Of a DNA stretch of 64,000 nucleotides, positions 37,256 through 50,500 are shown piece after piece. The notes beneath the pieces were generated by a model, which worked only from the letters and a program-made list of their open reading frames with translations, made no database searches and was not told where the DNA came from. Source of the DNA: Artocarpus heterophyllus (lineage: Eukaryota; Streptophyta; Magnoliopsida; Rosales; Moraceae); contig CM046333.1 of assembly GCA_025403435.1 (NCBI GenBank), forward strand, positions 34,493,521 through 34,557,520, written 5' to 3'. Each line of letters opens with the position of its first letter. The stretch's first letter is position 1. A program made the translations under genes and the position numbers.

Positions 37256-39426
37256 TGTAAGGACAGGGGTTGTGTCAAGTACCCAATGTGGGTACTGACG
37301 TGACAGATTAATTAAGTTAATTAAATCAATATTTTGATTAAAAATGCCAATTAAATATGTGAGTTATTTAGAAAACGTGGCAATTTAAAGCCTATTAAAG
37401 CTATTAATGTTAAATTAAATCAGATGAAATGAAATAGAATAATAACGCGTACTAAATACTAGTCGGGCCTCATCGGACCCACATTAACGCACACACATAG
37501 TATCGACAATAATAAATTACAACCACGGTCCAATACGAACGAAATAAGAATTTAAATATTATATGCCTTGATTTAATTTAATAGAAACCTAAACAAAATC
37601 TCTACAGCTCCCATATCCGACCAGAAACGTCTCAATCGGCCCTAAGCTAAAGTCCACCTAGGGGGAAAGTTTAAAACAAATAAACAGTGTGCGAAAGGCT
37701 CAGTAAGACTAAGCTTTGAAAAATATTTTTAATTTGAATGTAAAATCTAGCATTTGCATATGAATTATAAAACCAATAAATAAATAAAATTTATTAAATT
37801 CATTCTTATCATTAAGACCATTATTCATTCGAAAATAAGCTCATTATCATTATTTTAGGCAAACCATTAATAACACCATCGTAGTGACCCAGCTGGTTTT
37901 TGGAACCTGCCTCCAAGGTCGCTCTCTACACGACCCGATCTCTGAGTATGGCGTCATGCCCTATATGTGTATCATTATTCAGGTTTCATATTACCAAGTG
38001 TGTTCATTTACATTTATTATGCTGTTTAGTGTGTTCATCTCATCATTCAGCAATTTATGAAGATAATCAGTAAATTCATCTCAATTATTTCTTGAAAACA
38101 TTTTGTGGCCAAAACACTTTTTAAAACATGGCTACCAAAGGAAGAGGTTTAGAGTCCTACCTCGATATCCAGTACAGGAGCTCAACACCGTAGTCTCGAC
38201 CCACTATACGTTAGCTCCACGGAACCATGAACAACTTTCAAAGTAAACTAAGTTCATCAATATCTACCATAGAGTATCCTACATTACTATGCTAACTCAT
38301 GGTGTCTTAGTGTGCCCTTAATATTCACAAAATCATGTTGCAAGGTTAAAGTCTCTATCCATATTTTAAATGGTAAAAACAAGAAAAAATCAACAAATTT
38401 TATAAAGCCCGCTCGGCCTGTCGAACTTCTTGGTCCATCCAGCCGGACTTTTACAGTTCGGCCTCCTGGCCATCGAGGATCGGCCTACAAAACTGCTCTA
38501 GGTTCGGCTTGCCAAAAAAATGAGTCTGGCTTGCTGGACTCATGAATCTGCCTTGCCGATGCTCATGATTGGCCTGCTAAATTGGCAAAATTTGAAAAAT
38601 TTCAGATTTGGAGCCCTGGCCTCCCCGAGCTTGAAATCTCATTTAAAACTTGTTTTTCAGTTCCTAGAGTATGCATAATATTCAGAAATGATAAAAAAAC
38701 ATATTTGAACACATATAAATACTTTTAAACAAGTTTTACATAGAAATTTTCAAATTATTCAAAAAATGGGAAAAAGAGGAAAAACTTGATTGAGCTTGAT
38801 TTTGTTCAATGGGGCTTAGATTCTTGATGATTTGGGTTCCATTAACTTAGATTAAAGGGTTTCTAAGCTAAAGAAACTCAAATTTTATCTTTTTAAGAGA
38901 ATTGAAAAATTTAGGGAAAAGTTTGAAATTTTGAAAGTAAAGTAAACTAATTTTAAATTTGAGCTTTGAATCGGTTTTGTGAAGGCTCAATCATGTTCCT
39001 AGGCTTTCAATCTAGCTGAGAATCAAAGCTCTTGCTCAAATATTTGAAGAAAAACTGAGAGAGAGGAAGAGAGAGTGACGGTGAGGAAGAGAAGGAAGAG
39101 AGAGCATAGAGTGAGAGTGAGGGAGAGTGAGGAAGAAAAGGAAAATAAATAGAGAGGAAGAGAGTAACTAGTTTTGGAGAAAATCATGGGTTGCTCCTAG
39201 TTTTCATGGACAACTTTAAATTATCTAAATTTTCAGCAAAAAGGGGACTTGTTTAGAATTTGAAAAATTGTGTTGTTTTAAAATTTAAAGTAACAATTAA
39301 ATAATGAAAAGTGAAACAAATTGAAAAATACCACAAAATAATTTAAATTAAGTTCAATTTACATAAAAGCATACTAATTTACTATTTTACATACTAATCA
39401 TACTTAATTAATTTTTAGGTGTTACA
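37256..39426 (-). mobile_element. 2.2-kb solo LTR candidate, Ty3/gypsy-like, minus orientation
   Basis: On the minus strand it begins TGTAACACCTAAAAATTAAT and ends GGGGTTGTGTCCTTACA-like sequence with a TG..CA pair; plant gypsy (Tekay/Del) LTRs commonly begin TGTAACACC. It holds a CT-rich stretch at about 39055-39175 and a GC-richer block at 38400-38640, but no protein domain. The sequences on each side join up when compared with the uninterrupted copy at about 39510-39630. No matching target duplication was found. Confidence 0.6.
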
Positions 39427-40545
39427 AGTTGGCGAATAATCACTTAATTTTAGTTCTTTCATCGTAATTTGACTTTCATTTTGACCTAACTTTTCACCTT
39501 TTTCTCCTTTTTTTTTTTTTAATGTCCATGATAGTGGCATTATAAGAAGAATTTATTTATGATCGGGAGTTGACGAATGACCACGTAATTTTAGTTCCTT
39601 CATCGTAATCCGGTTTTGATCTAGACATTTCTTATTTTTTTTCATTTTTTGGTGTCAATACATATTTGGAATTGAATTACGTTGATACATAGAGTTAATT
39701 TGTTGTGGATAATTAGTAAATGCTAAAATTTAATCTGTTTGACCCATAATATATATAAACTTATTTTAGTAGATTATATCTATTTTGCATGGTTTTTATG
39801 ATGTTGAGGCATGGATGACCGTAGTTTTTGCTGACGAAAACATATTTTTGCTTCTTTTTTTGCAAAGTGGATTGATGAAATTTATGCTCTTAATATGAAG
39901 GTCGATATGTGGGGTCTAAATCGTAGTTTTTGATTTGGAAGTCAATGTAAGAAATTTAATATAAACAGAGTTATGATTTTCATATATGTATAAACTAAAT
40001 TGCATGAAAATCATCTAAATGTTGAAATGTAAAAAACGAAAACTGACCTCCAGCCAGTGATAATCTGAAGAATGAATTGAGAGTTTATCTGAAAAAATTC
40101 TTGAAGAAAACAAAACTTGTGAACAAAATAGAATCTTCTAAACCTTCTGCAATTTTGGAGATGTTGTATTTCTGAAATAATTACATAGGCATAGGGACCC
40201 TCTCTTACATGATATTTATAGACACCCACCATCAGGGTGTGTTACCATCAAGAGGTATCTCTGAAACAAGACATTCTTTTTGAAACTTTATATCAGTTCA
40301 AAGATAACCTTTGGTTGATAGCCTTTAGAAAAATACGTATATTGGATCAATTAAATTTATTTATTTTTATTTATTTATTACCATTTAAAAAATCAAATAA
40401 ATAATAATGAATAACAGTCAATAGAGTAGCGCAACCGCTATTAGTTGCTCAAGTCGCTGGTTCCTGTGGAGTGAATTTGGCAAATGACCAAGTAATTTTA
40501 GCTCCTTCATCGTAACTCGACTTTGATCTTGACGTAACATTTCTG
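39427..40545. repeat. Dispersed repeat, three partial copies
   Basis: Copies at 39427-39489, 39566-39630 and 40470-40545 share TTTTAG(T/C)TCCTTCATCGTAA and a following GACTTTGATCTTGACGTAAC-like phrase. The second is the fullest and serves as an empty-site comparison for the solo LTR to the left. No function is known. Confidence 0.6.
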
Positions 40546-42337
40546 TTACTATTGTGTTTTAATTTTTCTAACATGGTTTAATATAGTTTAGTATAGTTTT
40601 AGAAGTATTTTTGTGTTTTAAATATTTTTATATGGGTCATATAGAAAGAACTGTAAAATTATGTAAAGAGTATTTTTATTTTTATATATGTTTTGTGTTT
40701 TAAATTAGTTTTGTTTTTAATAATTTTGTATGGAAATATATATGTAGTTCTCGATGTTTCTTTAATTTGTAAAATAATTAATTTCTCCAGGTGTATTTGC
40801 TAGGATCTTTTTAATCAGGGTCAAAAATGGAAGAAAATGGTGCAAGAGGCTTTAAAATTTGAGGCCAAATTTGAAATAAGAAGCAAGAAAACTGGATCAG
40901 TTCTTGAGATAGCTCCACCACTTGTCTGCCTTCCATTGGCCGCCACCCTCCTGCTCAGTTTCAATGAGCCTTACTGTAACGACCTAGTTTTTGAACCGTT
41001 ATTTCACTTCTTTAAACATTATTTCTTAATCTTAATCTTACTAACTAGTAAGAAAATATGAAGTAAGTTTTTTTTTTGTTTTAAACATACTTAAAACTGT
41101 TGAAATTTTGTTACAACTTAAACTGAAAAATTTCTTTAAAGCATACTTAAAACTATTGAACTTCCATTGCAACATAAACAGAAACATTATACAAAATTTG
41201 GCTTTATAGTCATTGTTGGGAAATGATTTGGTTAGGCCCAAATCATTGGGTAAAGGCCAGCGTGAGGAGCCCAGTTCATGGATTGAACAAATCAAACCCA
41301 ACAAGAGTGTTCGATTCGAGCCCGTTTATATTGTCAAGTTTGCCAATTCGTTGGTTGGAGGATTTGATGGATTAGATAACTTTCGGTTCATTTGGAAAGT
41401 CTACTTCGTTTGCTTGGAATGGATTGATGTATTATTTATCGTTGTAAATTTAATAAGTGTAGGTTCGTTGGAATCGACAGAATGGATTCGAGCTCAATAT
41501 ATACAAAGGACGCCCACTAAATCATGAAAGAAATCGTGGGGTTACGGTCCAAGATTTACACCTTATTAAAGACTATACATGTCCCACTACTCTAAGCATT
41601 ATAGGATCCACTTTTTCCACCAAATTAAAGCCCATAATCTCATCAGAGAACTCTCCACCCCACAACAAATCTATGAATTTAAAATTGTCATGGTGTTGTT
41701 CTAGAAGAATCTAGTTTGTTTAAGTTCAGGAGCTTGGTCAGACTTCGAAGCTTCCGCGCCCATTTTACTTTTTCATTTTCTAATGGTTGGCAAGGTTTAG
41801 ACTATTCTCAAGTTTATCTTACAAAGGAAAAAAAAAAAAGAAAAAAAAAGAAGTCTACACGCTAAATAATAAGACCTGACATTCACATGCATACTTTTCA
41901 AGTCTCTTTAAAATTTCAAGTTGTCAATAACAGTTTCTTTCTTAGAAGGTGAGGACGTTGACGTGATTTTTTTTTAAAGACTTGAACAATGAAAGCATCG
42001 AGAAATACATGAAGAAAATGGAACGAGAAAAAAAAAAAAAAAAGAGACTTGTCGTAGCTCACGATATTCATCAATAAATAAACGAGGATTCAAATATAAA
42101 ATACTAGTTTGAAGCACATTTTTTTGTGTATTTTTTTTGTTATATTTTTTAAAGATATGTAAGTAAGAAAATGTTTAAGAATGAAAATGACAAAAGCAAG
42201 AAAAATTGAAATAAAAAAATCACAACGAAACTTGCGGATCACAGTTGATAAAATGATATTTGGGAAAATGTAAAAGAATGTAAAATAAGAATAAAATGGT
42301 AGAAAAAATATTTTGATGATGCACGTTAAAATTCTAT
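40546..42337. other. Intergenic DNA without recognised gene
   Basis: Short open frames around 40837-41061 and 41213-41527 match nothing I recognise. The 41210-41640 part is less AT-rich and may be an old retroelement piece. Confidence 0.35.
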
Positions 42338-42551
42338 GGGGGTGTTTGGTGGTGGTGGGAACCACTCAGTTCCCACCACAATTCTAAAAGGGTGTTTGGT
42401 GGTGGTAGGAACCACTCAGTTCCCACCACAATCTCAGTTATAAATAGTGTAAAGCTCTCATATGCTACAGTAACAATAAAAAAATATGCCACAGTATAAA
42501 ACTCTCATATGCTACAGTAAAAGTGGTTCCCACCACCCTTCCAAACACCCT
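42338..42551. mobile_element. Best-preserved MITE copy with duplicated 5' end
   Basis: The core copy, 42389-42551, begins AGGGTGTTTGGTGGTGG and ends CCACCCTTCCAAACACCCT, an inverted pair typical of hAT-type MITEs. Inside, AAAGCTCTCATATGCTACAG and AAAACTCTCATATGCTACAG stand about 55 bases apart. The first 50 or so bases (42338-42388) are a tandem copy of the 5' end. No clear 8-bp target duplication is seen. Confidence 0.8.
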
Positions 42552-42780
42552 ATAATTTAATAAAGTGAATTCAAAACTGCCTGAGATATATTGAGAAAGC
42601 AACGAAAAAAGCATAAAAATGAAAAAGAACATAAAATGAAGGACTAAAGATGCAAATAAAAGATAAAAGCAGGACGAAAACATGAAACAAAAAAAGGGCA
42701 AGGAAGGGAAAAGAACAGAAGCAAAAAGGTGGAACAATGAAACGTCATTTGTCAACGCCGGATGGTTTTACGCATTGCGA

Positions 42781-42782
42781 CT

Positions 42783-42812
<30 letters not shown>
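42781..42812. repeat. (AT)n microsatellite
   Basis: About 30 bases of TA dinucleotides. Confidence 0.9.
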
Positions 42813-42815
<3 letters not shown>

Positions 42816-42929
42816 ATATACTAGTTAGAAATTGGCGTTATGCGTATTGTACTTATTATATTTTTTTCTTAATATAATAATCTATAATAAACACATGGAC
42901 ACAGATATTAGCGTCGGCTCCAAAGGAGC

Positions 42930-43465
42930 CCAAAAGAAGTCGCTCAAGTGTCTTTTATATATTGATGGACGAGTTGAAAACCACGTATTCGGCGCTAATA
43001 TATTAAACATGTTAATAAAAAATAAAAAAAAAATATTTTTTTTTTGGAGAAAAAAACGTTTTTGACAGTTAAAAGGATAAAAATTTCGAAAAACCAAAGA
43101 CTGTTTTTGGTTGGAAAAAAAAAAAGGTTCATAAAAAAAGAACGACGAAACTTTTCGAGTTTCAAGCTTTCTAAGAACATCACGCGAAACTTATTCTCAC
43201 TTTATATATATGTTAAAGACTAGTTGAAAAGCTCGGGCTCTACACAAGTGTATTAAACATGCTAACAAAAAAATAAAATAAAAAGAAAAAAACCAAAAAT
43301 AAAAAAATGTTTTAAAAAATAAGAAAAAACATTTTGGTTACAAAATTAAAACAAAAGTTTTGTAAAAAAAACAATAAAACGTTTTGAGTTTCGAGCGTTC
43401 TGAGAGCACCACGTAAAACTTATTCTCACTTTATATATGTTAAAGATATATATAAACTAATGAGA
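42930..43465. repeat. Degenerate tandem duplication, roughly 240-bp unit
   Basis: Two units each contain TATTAAACATG(T/C)TAA, a purine/T-rich centre, GTTTC(A/G)AGC(T/G)TTCT and AAACTTATTCTCACTTTATA. The first spans about 42940-43220 and the second about 43225-43450. No coding signal is present. Confidence 0.6.
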
Positions 43466-44782
43466 AGCACGTGCAAGGCGCGTGTATTTTTTATATTTTT
43501 ATGATTAAGATCTAAATTTTTTTCAAAAAAATTAAATTTAATAAAAGTAAATTAGATGAGAATAAGTCTAATTAGGTTCATTTGAAGATGTAAGATTTGA
43601 TAATATAAAAAAAGTTTAAAGTATATGTTTTAATCAAAACATGCATGGGTGTTTGGATTGTTCATTCTAATTGTTGGTCTAAACTGATAATATTATCGCA
43701 ATTTAAATTTCGTGGAAGAAAACTATCACAAAAGTGGTTTGAAGTATAATTTTTTTTGGTTCAAACTAAATTACCAAAAGTGTGTTAAATGTTTGTGTAA
43801 GTGAGAAAGTACAGAGACACATGGATAATATTTTATTTTAAATAAAATAATCAATCATAGAGAAAATTAATCATGAATTATCACGAGAAAATAACAATTA
43901 AACAAACCACATTAAAAAATTTATTTGATGAGTGGAGACATATATGAGAGAAATTATTTTAGTGGGGTAAATTAGATGAATGATATTTATAAGACAAATA
44001 CTAGTTAAAGTGCCACTGGGAAAAGAATATATAAGTAGGGAAATATTTGAGAACCAAGATAACAAAATGAAGGGAAGTTGAAATAAGAAGAAATATGAAT
44101 GAAAGTTGGAAATCATACTTGATAAAACAATATTTTAGAGTATGTAAAAGAATATAAAATAGAGATAAATTAGAAAGAAAAAGTATTTCAATGATACACA
44201 TTAAAAAAAATTAAGAAGCAAATTTGAAAATATACAACATATTATATAGTAAGAGAAAAAGTACCCAAAAATATAAAAAGAAGAAAAGGAATAGGAAAAA
44301 AAGAAATGACAATGGAAAAGGAAAAAAACCATAAAATCACAAAAGAGAGAGAGAAAATGGGGGAGGGGGGACTTAAGTTCATCCCTACATGTGGAAACAC
44401 ATTCGTCCTTTTATATAGACTATAGTTACATACTAACATGAGGAGGCATCGTAATTTTTGTATGTTTTTTGATATAATGATTTGAAAGTTTTTGTAAAAT
44501 TTTTTTGTTACAGAGATGTAAAGCATCAAAAATATAAATGAAAAAGAGGGAGGATGGAACAAAAAAAAAGACGAAATGAAATAAAAAGAGAACAAAAGGG
44601 AAAAAAAGAAAGGGAGAGAAGGGATAAGAAGAGCCAATAAAAAAGATGAAAAAGAATAAAAGAAAATAAAATCAAAAAACAAAAGAAAAAAGAAAAAAAT
44701 TCAAAATGTAAAAAAAAATTGTAGGAAGACACGTGTCAAGCAAGGACAATTACCTATTGGCTCTTTTAAGATAGTAGCAAAA
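43466..44782. other. AT-rich intergenic DNA, purine-rich tract
   Basis: Long A-rich and GA-rich runs, strongest at 44260-44720, give long open frames on the minus strand that encode only Phe/Ser/Leu-rich low-complexity sequence. I see no real gene. Confidence 0.5.
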
Positions 44783-45668
44783 AAAAATATAGTAGGGTTA
44801 TTTTCACAAATAATCCCTGAGGTTTGTCTTCAATCCGGTTTAGTCCTTAATATTTATAAAATTCCTTTTTAGACCTTAATGTATTATTTTGTTTCAATTT
44901 TGATCCTTTCATTAGTTAGACGTTAAATATTAAAATGAAAACTTTTGAATTATCCCACTTTAGTCCCTAACATATTGATTTGTTTTGTTTTTGGTTCTTC
45001 TGTTAGAACTAAGAGTTATTATTGACTAAAATTTGAAAAATCGAAAGTGAAAAAATATAACAATATTAATAAATTTAATTAAAAAATAATTTTATTAGAT
45101 TGTTAGTAAGATGAATTTTAATTAAGAAAAAGATAAGTTGGATTTTTAATACCAACATATAAATATTTGATAATGACGCATTTTAAATAACAAACTATGC
45201 ATTATGATTTATATATTATTTATATACTGTTAGATAATTATAATTCTGAACATTATAGTTGATATGTATACAAGTCATATAAAATGTATTGACATTAAAC
45301 ATTCAACTTTTCCTTTAAAAGAAAACTAAAGTTCATCTACCAAACAATATGATAAATTATTATTTATTTTAGTTACATGAATCAAAATTGTTATATTTAG
45401 TTTTTCATTTTATTTAGTTTTATTTTTTTTAATTTTGATATTCAATCATACCTTACTAATGGAGGAATCAAAAGTGAAACAAAGAAATATATTAGAAATT
45501 AAATCGAGACATTTTAAGAATATTCAATTAAATATTTAACACTCAATTGACGGAAAGACCAAAATTGACATAAAATAAAAAATCAGGATCAAAATAGGAC
45601 TTTTTAAATGTTAGGGACTAAACCTGGATTAAGTGTAAACTTTAAAGATTGTTTGTGAAATTAACTCT
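44783..45668. mobile_element. Long-inverted-repeat element, about 0.9 kb, non-coding
   Basis: The left arm starts GTTATTTTCACAAATAATCC and includes GGTTTAGTCC and TTTCAATTTTGATCCTTTC. The right arm in reverse starts GTTAATTTCACAAACAATC and includes GGTTTAGTCCCTAACATTT and GTCAATTTTGGTCTTTCC. Arms are about 150-200 bp and diverged. No transposase is present. Confidence 0.6.
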
Positions 45669-46520
45669 ATGTAGTAAGATAAGATAATTTGAAGACTCAC
45701 AAACATACAAATTAAAAAAAAAAATGTTCCATAATGCTTTCCATAGTAGCTCATGTTGTAACTGTTGATTTCTCTTATAGTTAATGAAAGCATATTACAT
45801 CTTACTTCCAAAAAAAAGAGTAATGTAGAAGTATGTATTAAAATTTTTACTGATTTTTAAAGTACCGAAATGGTTTTTGAGTGTAAAAACTTTCTTTAAG
45901 AATATTAGAAAAAATCTGTCCAAATATTAATTTTGAGGTTGAGATATTACAAAGTTTTGGGAGATATTATAAAATATTGTTTTCTAGATGTATTTTTATT
46001 TTTATTATCAATAATTTATAAAAAAATAAGTGATTTTTGTCTTTCTATTGATACTAGTATTGCTTGAAAGATAAAAAAAAAATCTCAACTATGTTTAGTA
46101 TGCAAAGATAAAAAAAATCTCAACTCTGTTTGAGCGTACTAGGACTTTTGATACTATTGTGCTTATCTTACCTTTAAATATTAAAAGAATAAATGTTTGG
46201 TTTAATTTTTCATAATTTTTTTATATATTTTTATTGAGAATAATAATTTCTTCAAAAAATATTTAGGTTTAGCCTACTAGTATTTTGCAAATATCAATAT
46301 TTTTGGAGTAAAATGTTGTTATTATACACCATAGGCACCACCCTCGAGGCTCAAGTCCACCAAACTTGGTAGATTTTGCCCTGAATGGTACATTCACAAG
46401 GACCGCCATATGACACCTCCTTGACACCTCCTCCCCTTTAAGAATTCTTTTGAATACACACACGCGTATATCTGGCCTTACTTCTATAATTATTGTGTTT
46501 AGCTAGCTTAATTTTAATTT
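45669..46520. other. AT-rich intergenic DNA
   Basis: No gene is seen. AAAAAAATCTCAACT(A/C)TGTTT occurs twice near 46075-46130. Confidence 0.45.
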
Positions 46521-46612
46521 ATCAATTTCAAATCAAACAATGCAGAGCTTTTATATACTATAATATAAAGTAAAAAATATGTTATAGCGTAAAGCTTTCA
46601 TATGCTATAATA
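46521..46612. mobile_element. Truncated MITE-family copy
   Basis: AGAGCTTTTATATACTATAA and GTAAAGCTTTCATATGCTAT occur with the family spacing. The outer ends are not recognisable. Confidence 0.5.
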
Positions 46613-47459
46613 TTTTTAATTTTAATTCATTTCTCAAATATCTTTTTAATGTTTTTTATCATTTTCCTTCTCGATTGTTAGATTGTGTATCTTAAAAATC
46701 AAATTTTAAATACAATTTTATTTAATTTTATGTGATTATAACTTAATTATTAACAAAATATTAAAATTTAATCTAAAAAATTATTGTAAATTAAATTAAG
46801 GTTTATAATTTTATAAATAACAGGGTTCGGGAAGATTTTTCGTTTTAATAGCAGGAAGATTATTTTGCTTGCCTACGTTGATTTTTGTCCTGACTCCCGA
46901 GTTCCCTTTTAATAGATTTTTTTTTTTTTTTTTTGGTTGGTGACCTTTTACTTCGATGTTTTTGTCAGGTACATGACCAAGCAAACCAAAGTGTCCTTCT
47001 ATAAAACAAAAAATAATAAAAAAAAAAGACCTAAAAAATGTCGTTCTCTCTCTCTCATTTTATTTTATTTTATTGTTTTTCTTCCCTCGTTCAAAAGGAA
47101 GAAGAAGAAGGAAAAAAAAAAAAGATGACCCCATTCGGAGCGTCAGCGTCAGCGTCGGCGGCGTATGGTTGCGGCTTCTTCTGGAAGCGTGGGGGCACCG
47201 CCGACAAGCCTGACCTCCGGTCCACCCAAACCCGGACCCTCAAACTTACCCAATCCTCCACTCTTTCTTCCTTTTGTTTTTATTCTTACTCATTTCTTAT
47301 TTCTTAATCATTGTTATAATTATTTCACCTCCAGATTTTAAGTATAAACTTCTCCCACCACTCACCTTCCTTATAATTCATAATAATCTCCTCCTTCCTG
47401 ATTCTCCCTTATTCCTCAAAACTCCAAAGATCATACTCACACTCCTTCCAAACAATATC

Positions 47460-47491
<32 letters not shown>

Positions 47492-47535
47492 CTTTGGCGT
47501 CGCCGGAGTTGGACGGCGGTGGAAGGACCTCGGAG
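46613..47535 (+). promoter_or_regulatory. Upstream region and leader of the hydrolase gene
   Basis: A CT-rich segment around 47041-47095 and a less AT-rich part at 47127-47235 precede the start. A (TAA)n run at 47458-47487 lies in the presumed leader. A short open frame starting at ATG 47125 ends before the main start and could be an upstream ORF. Confidence 0.35.
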
Positions 47536-50500
47536 ATGGCGGATTCGGATGAGATCACCAACCGCAGTGACACTGAGAACAGTAAGAAGATCAACAACAG
47601 GATGATTAAGAAGAAGAGGAGTAAGAGGAAACAAGTTTCCTTTTACATGCCTAGATTCGCGTGTCTCGGTGGCATCAAATCGGAACCGGACGGGAAAGGG
47701 AGTTTTGATAAGGAGGTTGACCACAGGTTTCCTGAAACGACTCCTAATCACCTCGTCGTCATGGCTAACGGCCTTGTTGGCAGGCTAGTCCCTCTCTCTG
47801 TCCTCTTTCCTTCGCTCTCTAAAAACCATGTCTTCTCGGTTTTTGATCTTAGTGTTGCTGAAGCAAACTGGTTTTTTTGGTCCGTGGTTGATCTGTTTGT
47901 GTTGAAGATCGGAAAGATGAATTCTAATGTAAACTTGAGAGTCCTTTTTTTTTTTTGGTTTTAATTTATTTTTGCAGTGCTCAAAATTGGAAGTTTGCTG
48001 CAAAGCAGTTTCTGAAGAAATATCCAGATGATGTTGTTGTTCACTGTGAGTTTTCTTCTAAGCTTTTAACCCTTTTTTTTTTCCGCTCAAAGAAAAAAGA
48101 ACATGTATGTGCTTGTTGTTTAGTAGATGGTATGGTGCATTATGCAGCTAGGATGGTTTGTGGTTTTACATTTGTTTTGTTGTGTGTACTAGTTAGCTTA
48201 TTTATTGCTTTTAGATGTACTAGAAAGTAGAGGGTGGGTGATTTTTTGGGCTCAAACTGCAAACCTATGATGTTTTTCCTATGTTGTTGATTCTGGGAAT
48301 GAAATGAATCACGCATGACCAATATGCAATGCAGGCAGCGAGTGTAATTCTTCAATGTTGACATTTGATGGTGTTGATGTAATGGGAGAGAGATTAGCAG
48401 AAGAGGTGCGTTCATGGTTCTGTTATTCTGTTGCAAAATTTTTCACTTCCCTTCAGGAAACCCCGTAATTTTTTTCCCCCTTTCTTTCCGGATGCTAAGT
48501 GCTACAGAGTATCACCAACTGCGATTATTACTTGTTTTTTGATTTATCACCTGGTCAGATGTCAACTTAGGACCCCACACAAATTATTAACGAGAACATG
48601 ATTTTACATGGGAAGTTATAAGTGGTTGAGAAACTGAGATGAGCATTTTTTTTTAAAATTTTAATTCTCATTGTGGGAAGTTTGTATCCGTATTCATCCT
48701 CCACGATGTTCATAACTGATTTACACCACTTCCTTAAAGTTTATTCATCAAGAGAGGAACTTACACCGAACTAGGTAATTTCAGGTTATATCTGTTATAA
48801 AACGTCACCCTGGTGTCCAGAAGATTTCATTTGTTGGTCATTCATTAGGTGGCCTGATAGCACGGTATGCTATTGCTAGACTTTATGAACAAGATATCAC
48901 GATAAAACCAAAACCATCTCAGGAAAATGGAGATGACAGGACTGACAGTCCTGAAGATCCATGCTCGGAAGAGAAATTCAAAGGCAAGATTGCTGGGCTG
49001 GAACCTATTAATTTCATTACCTTCGCGACCCCACATCTTGGTTCGCGGGGGCATAAACAGGTGAGGGATTTATGCCTTATGAGCTCATCGTCTGATTTTA
49101 TTTTTATTTTTTTAATAAGAGAATTGTCTTTCAGATATCAGTTGGTATACTCTTTGCTAGAATCTAGCATTATAAGTATCCATCTCGGTTCTATGTTGAT
49201 TGTTGAGTCAAGCAATTGAACATCTCTCTCTGCAGCTTTGATGGTGTCATAGTAGAACATACTGTTATCTAATTTCTTAGGAGGGGTCTTCTGATGTCAT
49301 GATTATACCTTTTGTCGAGCATTTCATGGAGGTTATGACCTTTGAGGTCTTTGCCAAGTATAGGACATGCTAGTATGTAAATTTTATTCATGGTGATGGG
49401 TGTCCATGAACTTGGCTATCGGCGACATAGTTGTCTATTATCTATACTGCTTGCTCTGCCTTCTATGTTTTCATCTCTACAAGGATTTGTATCTTTCAGG
49501 TCCCTGTTTTTTGTGGCCTTTACACTCTGGAAAAAGTAGCATCTCGTACATCATGGTTATTTGGTAGAACTGGAAGACATTTATTTTTAACCGACTGTGA
49601 TAATGGCAAACCTCCCCTTCTTCTTTGCATGGCCAGTGACTCTGAAAATCTGAAATTCATGTGAGTCTTATTGCCGATTTTGTTTATATTTGCATTGTAT
49701 GAGCTGCAACAGTGAGCACACGAGATTCCTGAACTTATTATTACAAATCTTCCTGCACGTGCAGCTCAGCATTGGGGTCTTTCAGGCGCCGTGTTGCGTG
49801 TGCAAATGTGCGATATGATCGTATCCTTTATAGGATGATTTTTTTCGTTTTTAGGTTTACCTTCACTATGAATTTCTTTCCATTTGAGGAAACACATGGA
49901 GTCAGATCCCATCTTTAAAGGATAATTAGGTGCTATATAGCGCCCTATTATTATGAATTTTGTTAGTCTATTCAATCTTATATTGATAACTTGACTAATT
50001 GCATAGATCTTGTGGGATGGAGTACATCATCTCTACGCCGTCGGGACGAACTCCCAAAGGTAGTCTTGTATTTACATACTGAAGCTATCTTCACATGTTG
50101 AATATACTGACAAAATTTTATATATTAGCTTAAAAAGAAGTCGGAAGATAAGAAATATCCACATATTGTTAATGTGGAGACCGCAAGAATAGCTAGTCCT
50201 CAAGAAGTTGCTGAAGCCAAAGTCAACGGAAACAAGAATACTGACATGGAAGGTTGCTATTCCTTTCTCTCAACTGACTAGTACCACATTTACATAAAAC
50301 CGAGGCCTTTTGTTTTTCTTTACTTGTATTGGGAACTAACTTGGCCTTTGTTTTATAAAGTGGCTAATTTGTGAAACAACGTGAATTTGAAAAAAAAAAA
50401 AATCAATGCTTTTGGGTTAAATTTAGCTATAGAAATGGTAATTTGAAGTTGAGGGAGGTAAGTTTGATACCCCACTAGAAAAACCTTAGATAATTAAACC

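Noticed and set aside
41213..41527. 104-codon open frame
   Set aside because: No domain, no splice context and no neighbouring exon was seen; probably an old repeat fragment.
44242..44732. Long minus-strand open frames rich in Phe, Ser and Leu
   Set aside because: They lie opposite A/GA-rich low-complexity DNA and carry no domain, start context or splice structure.
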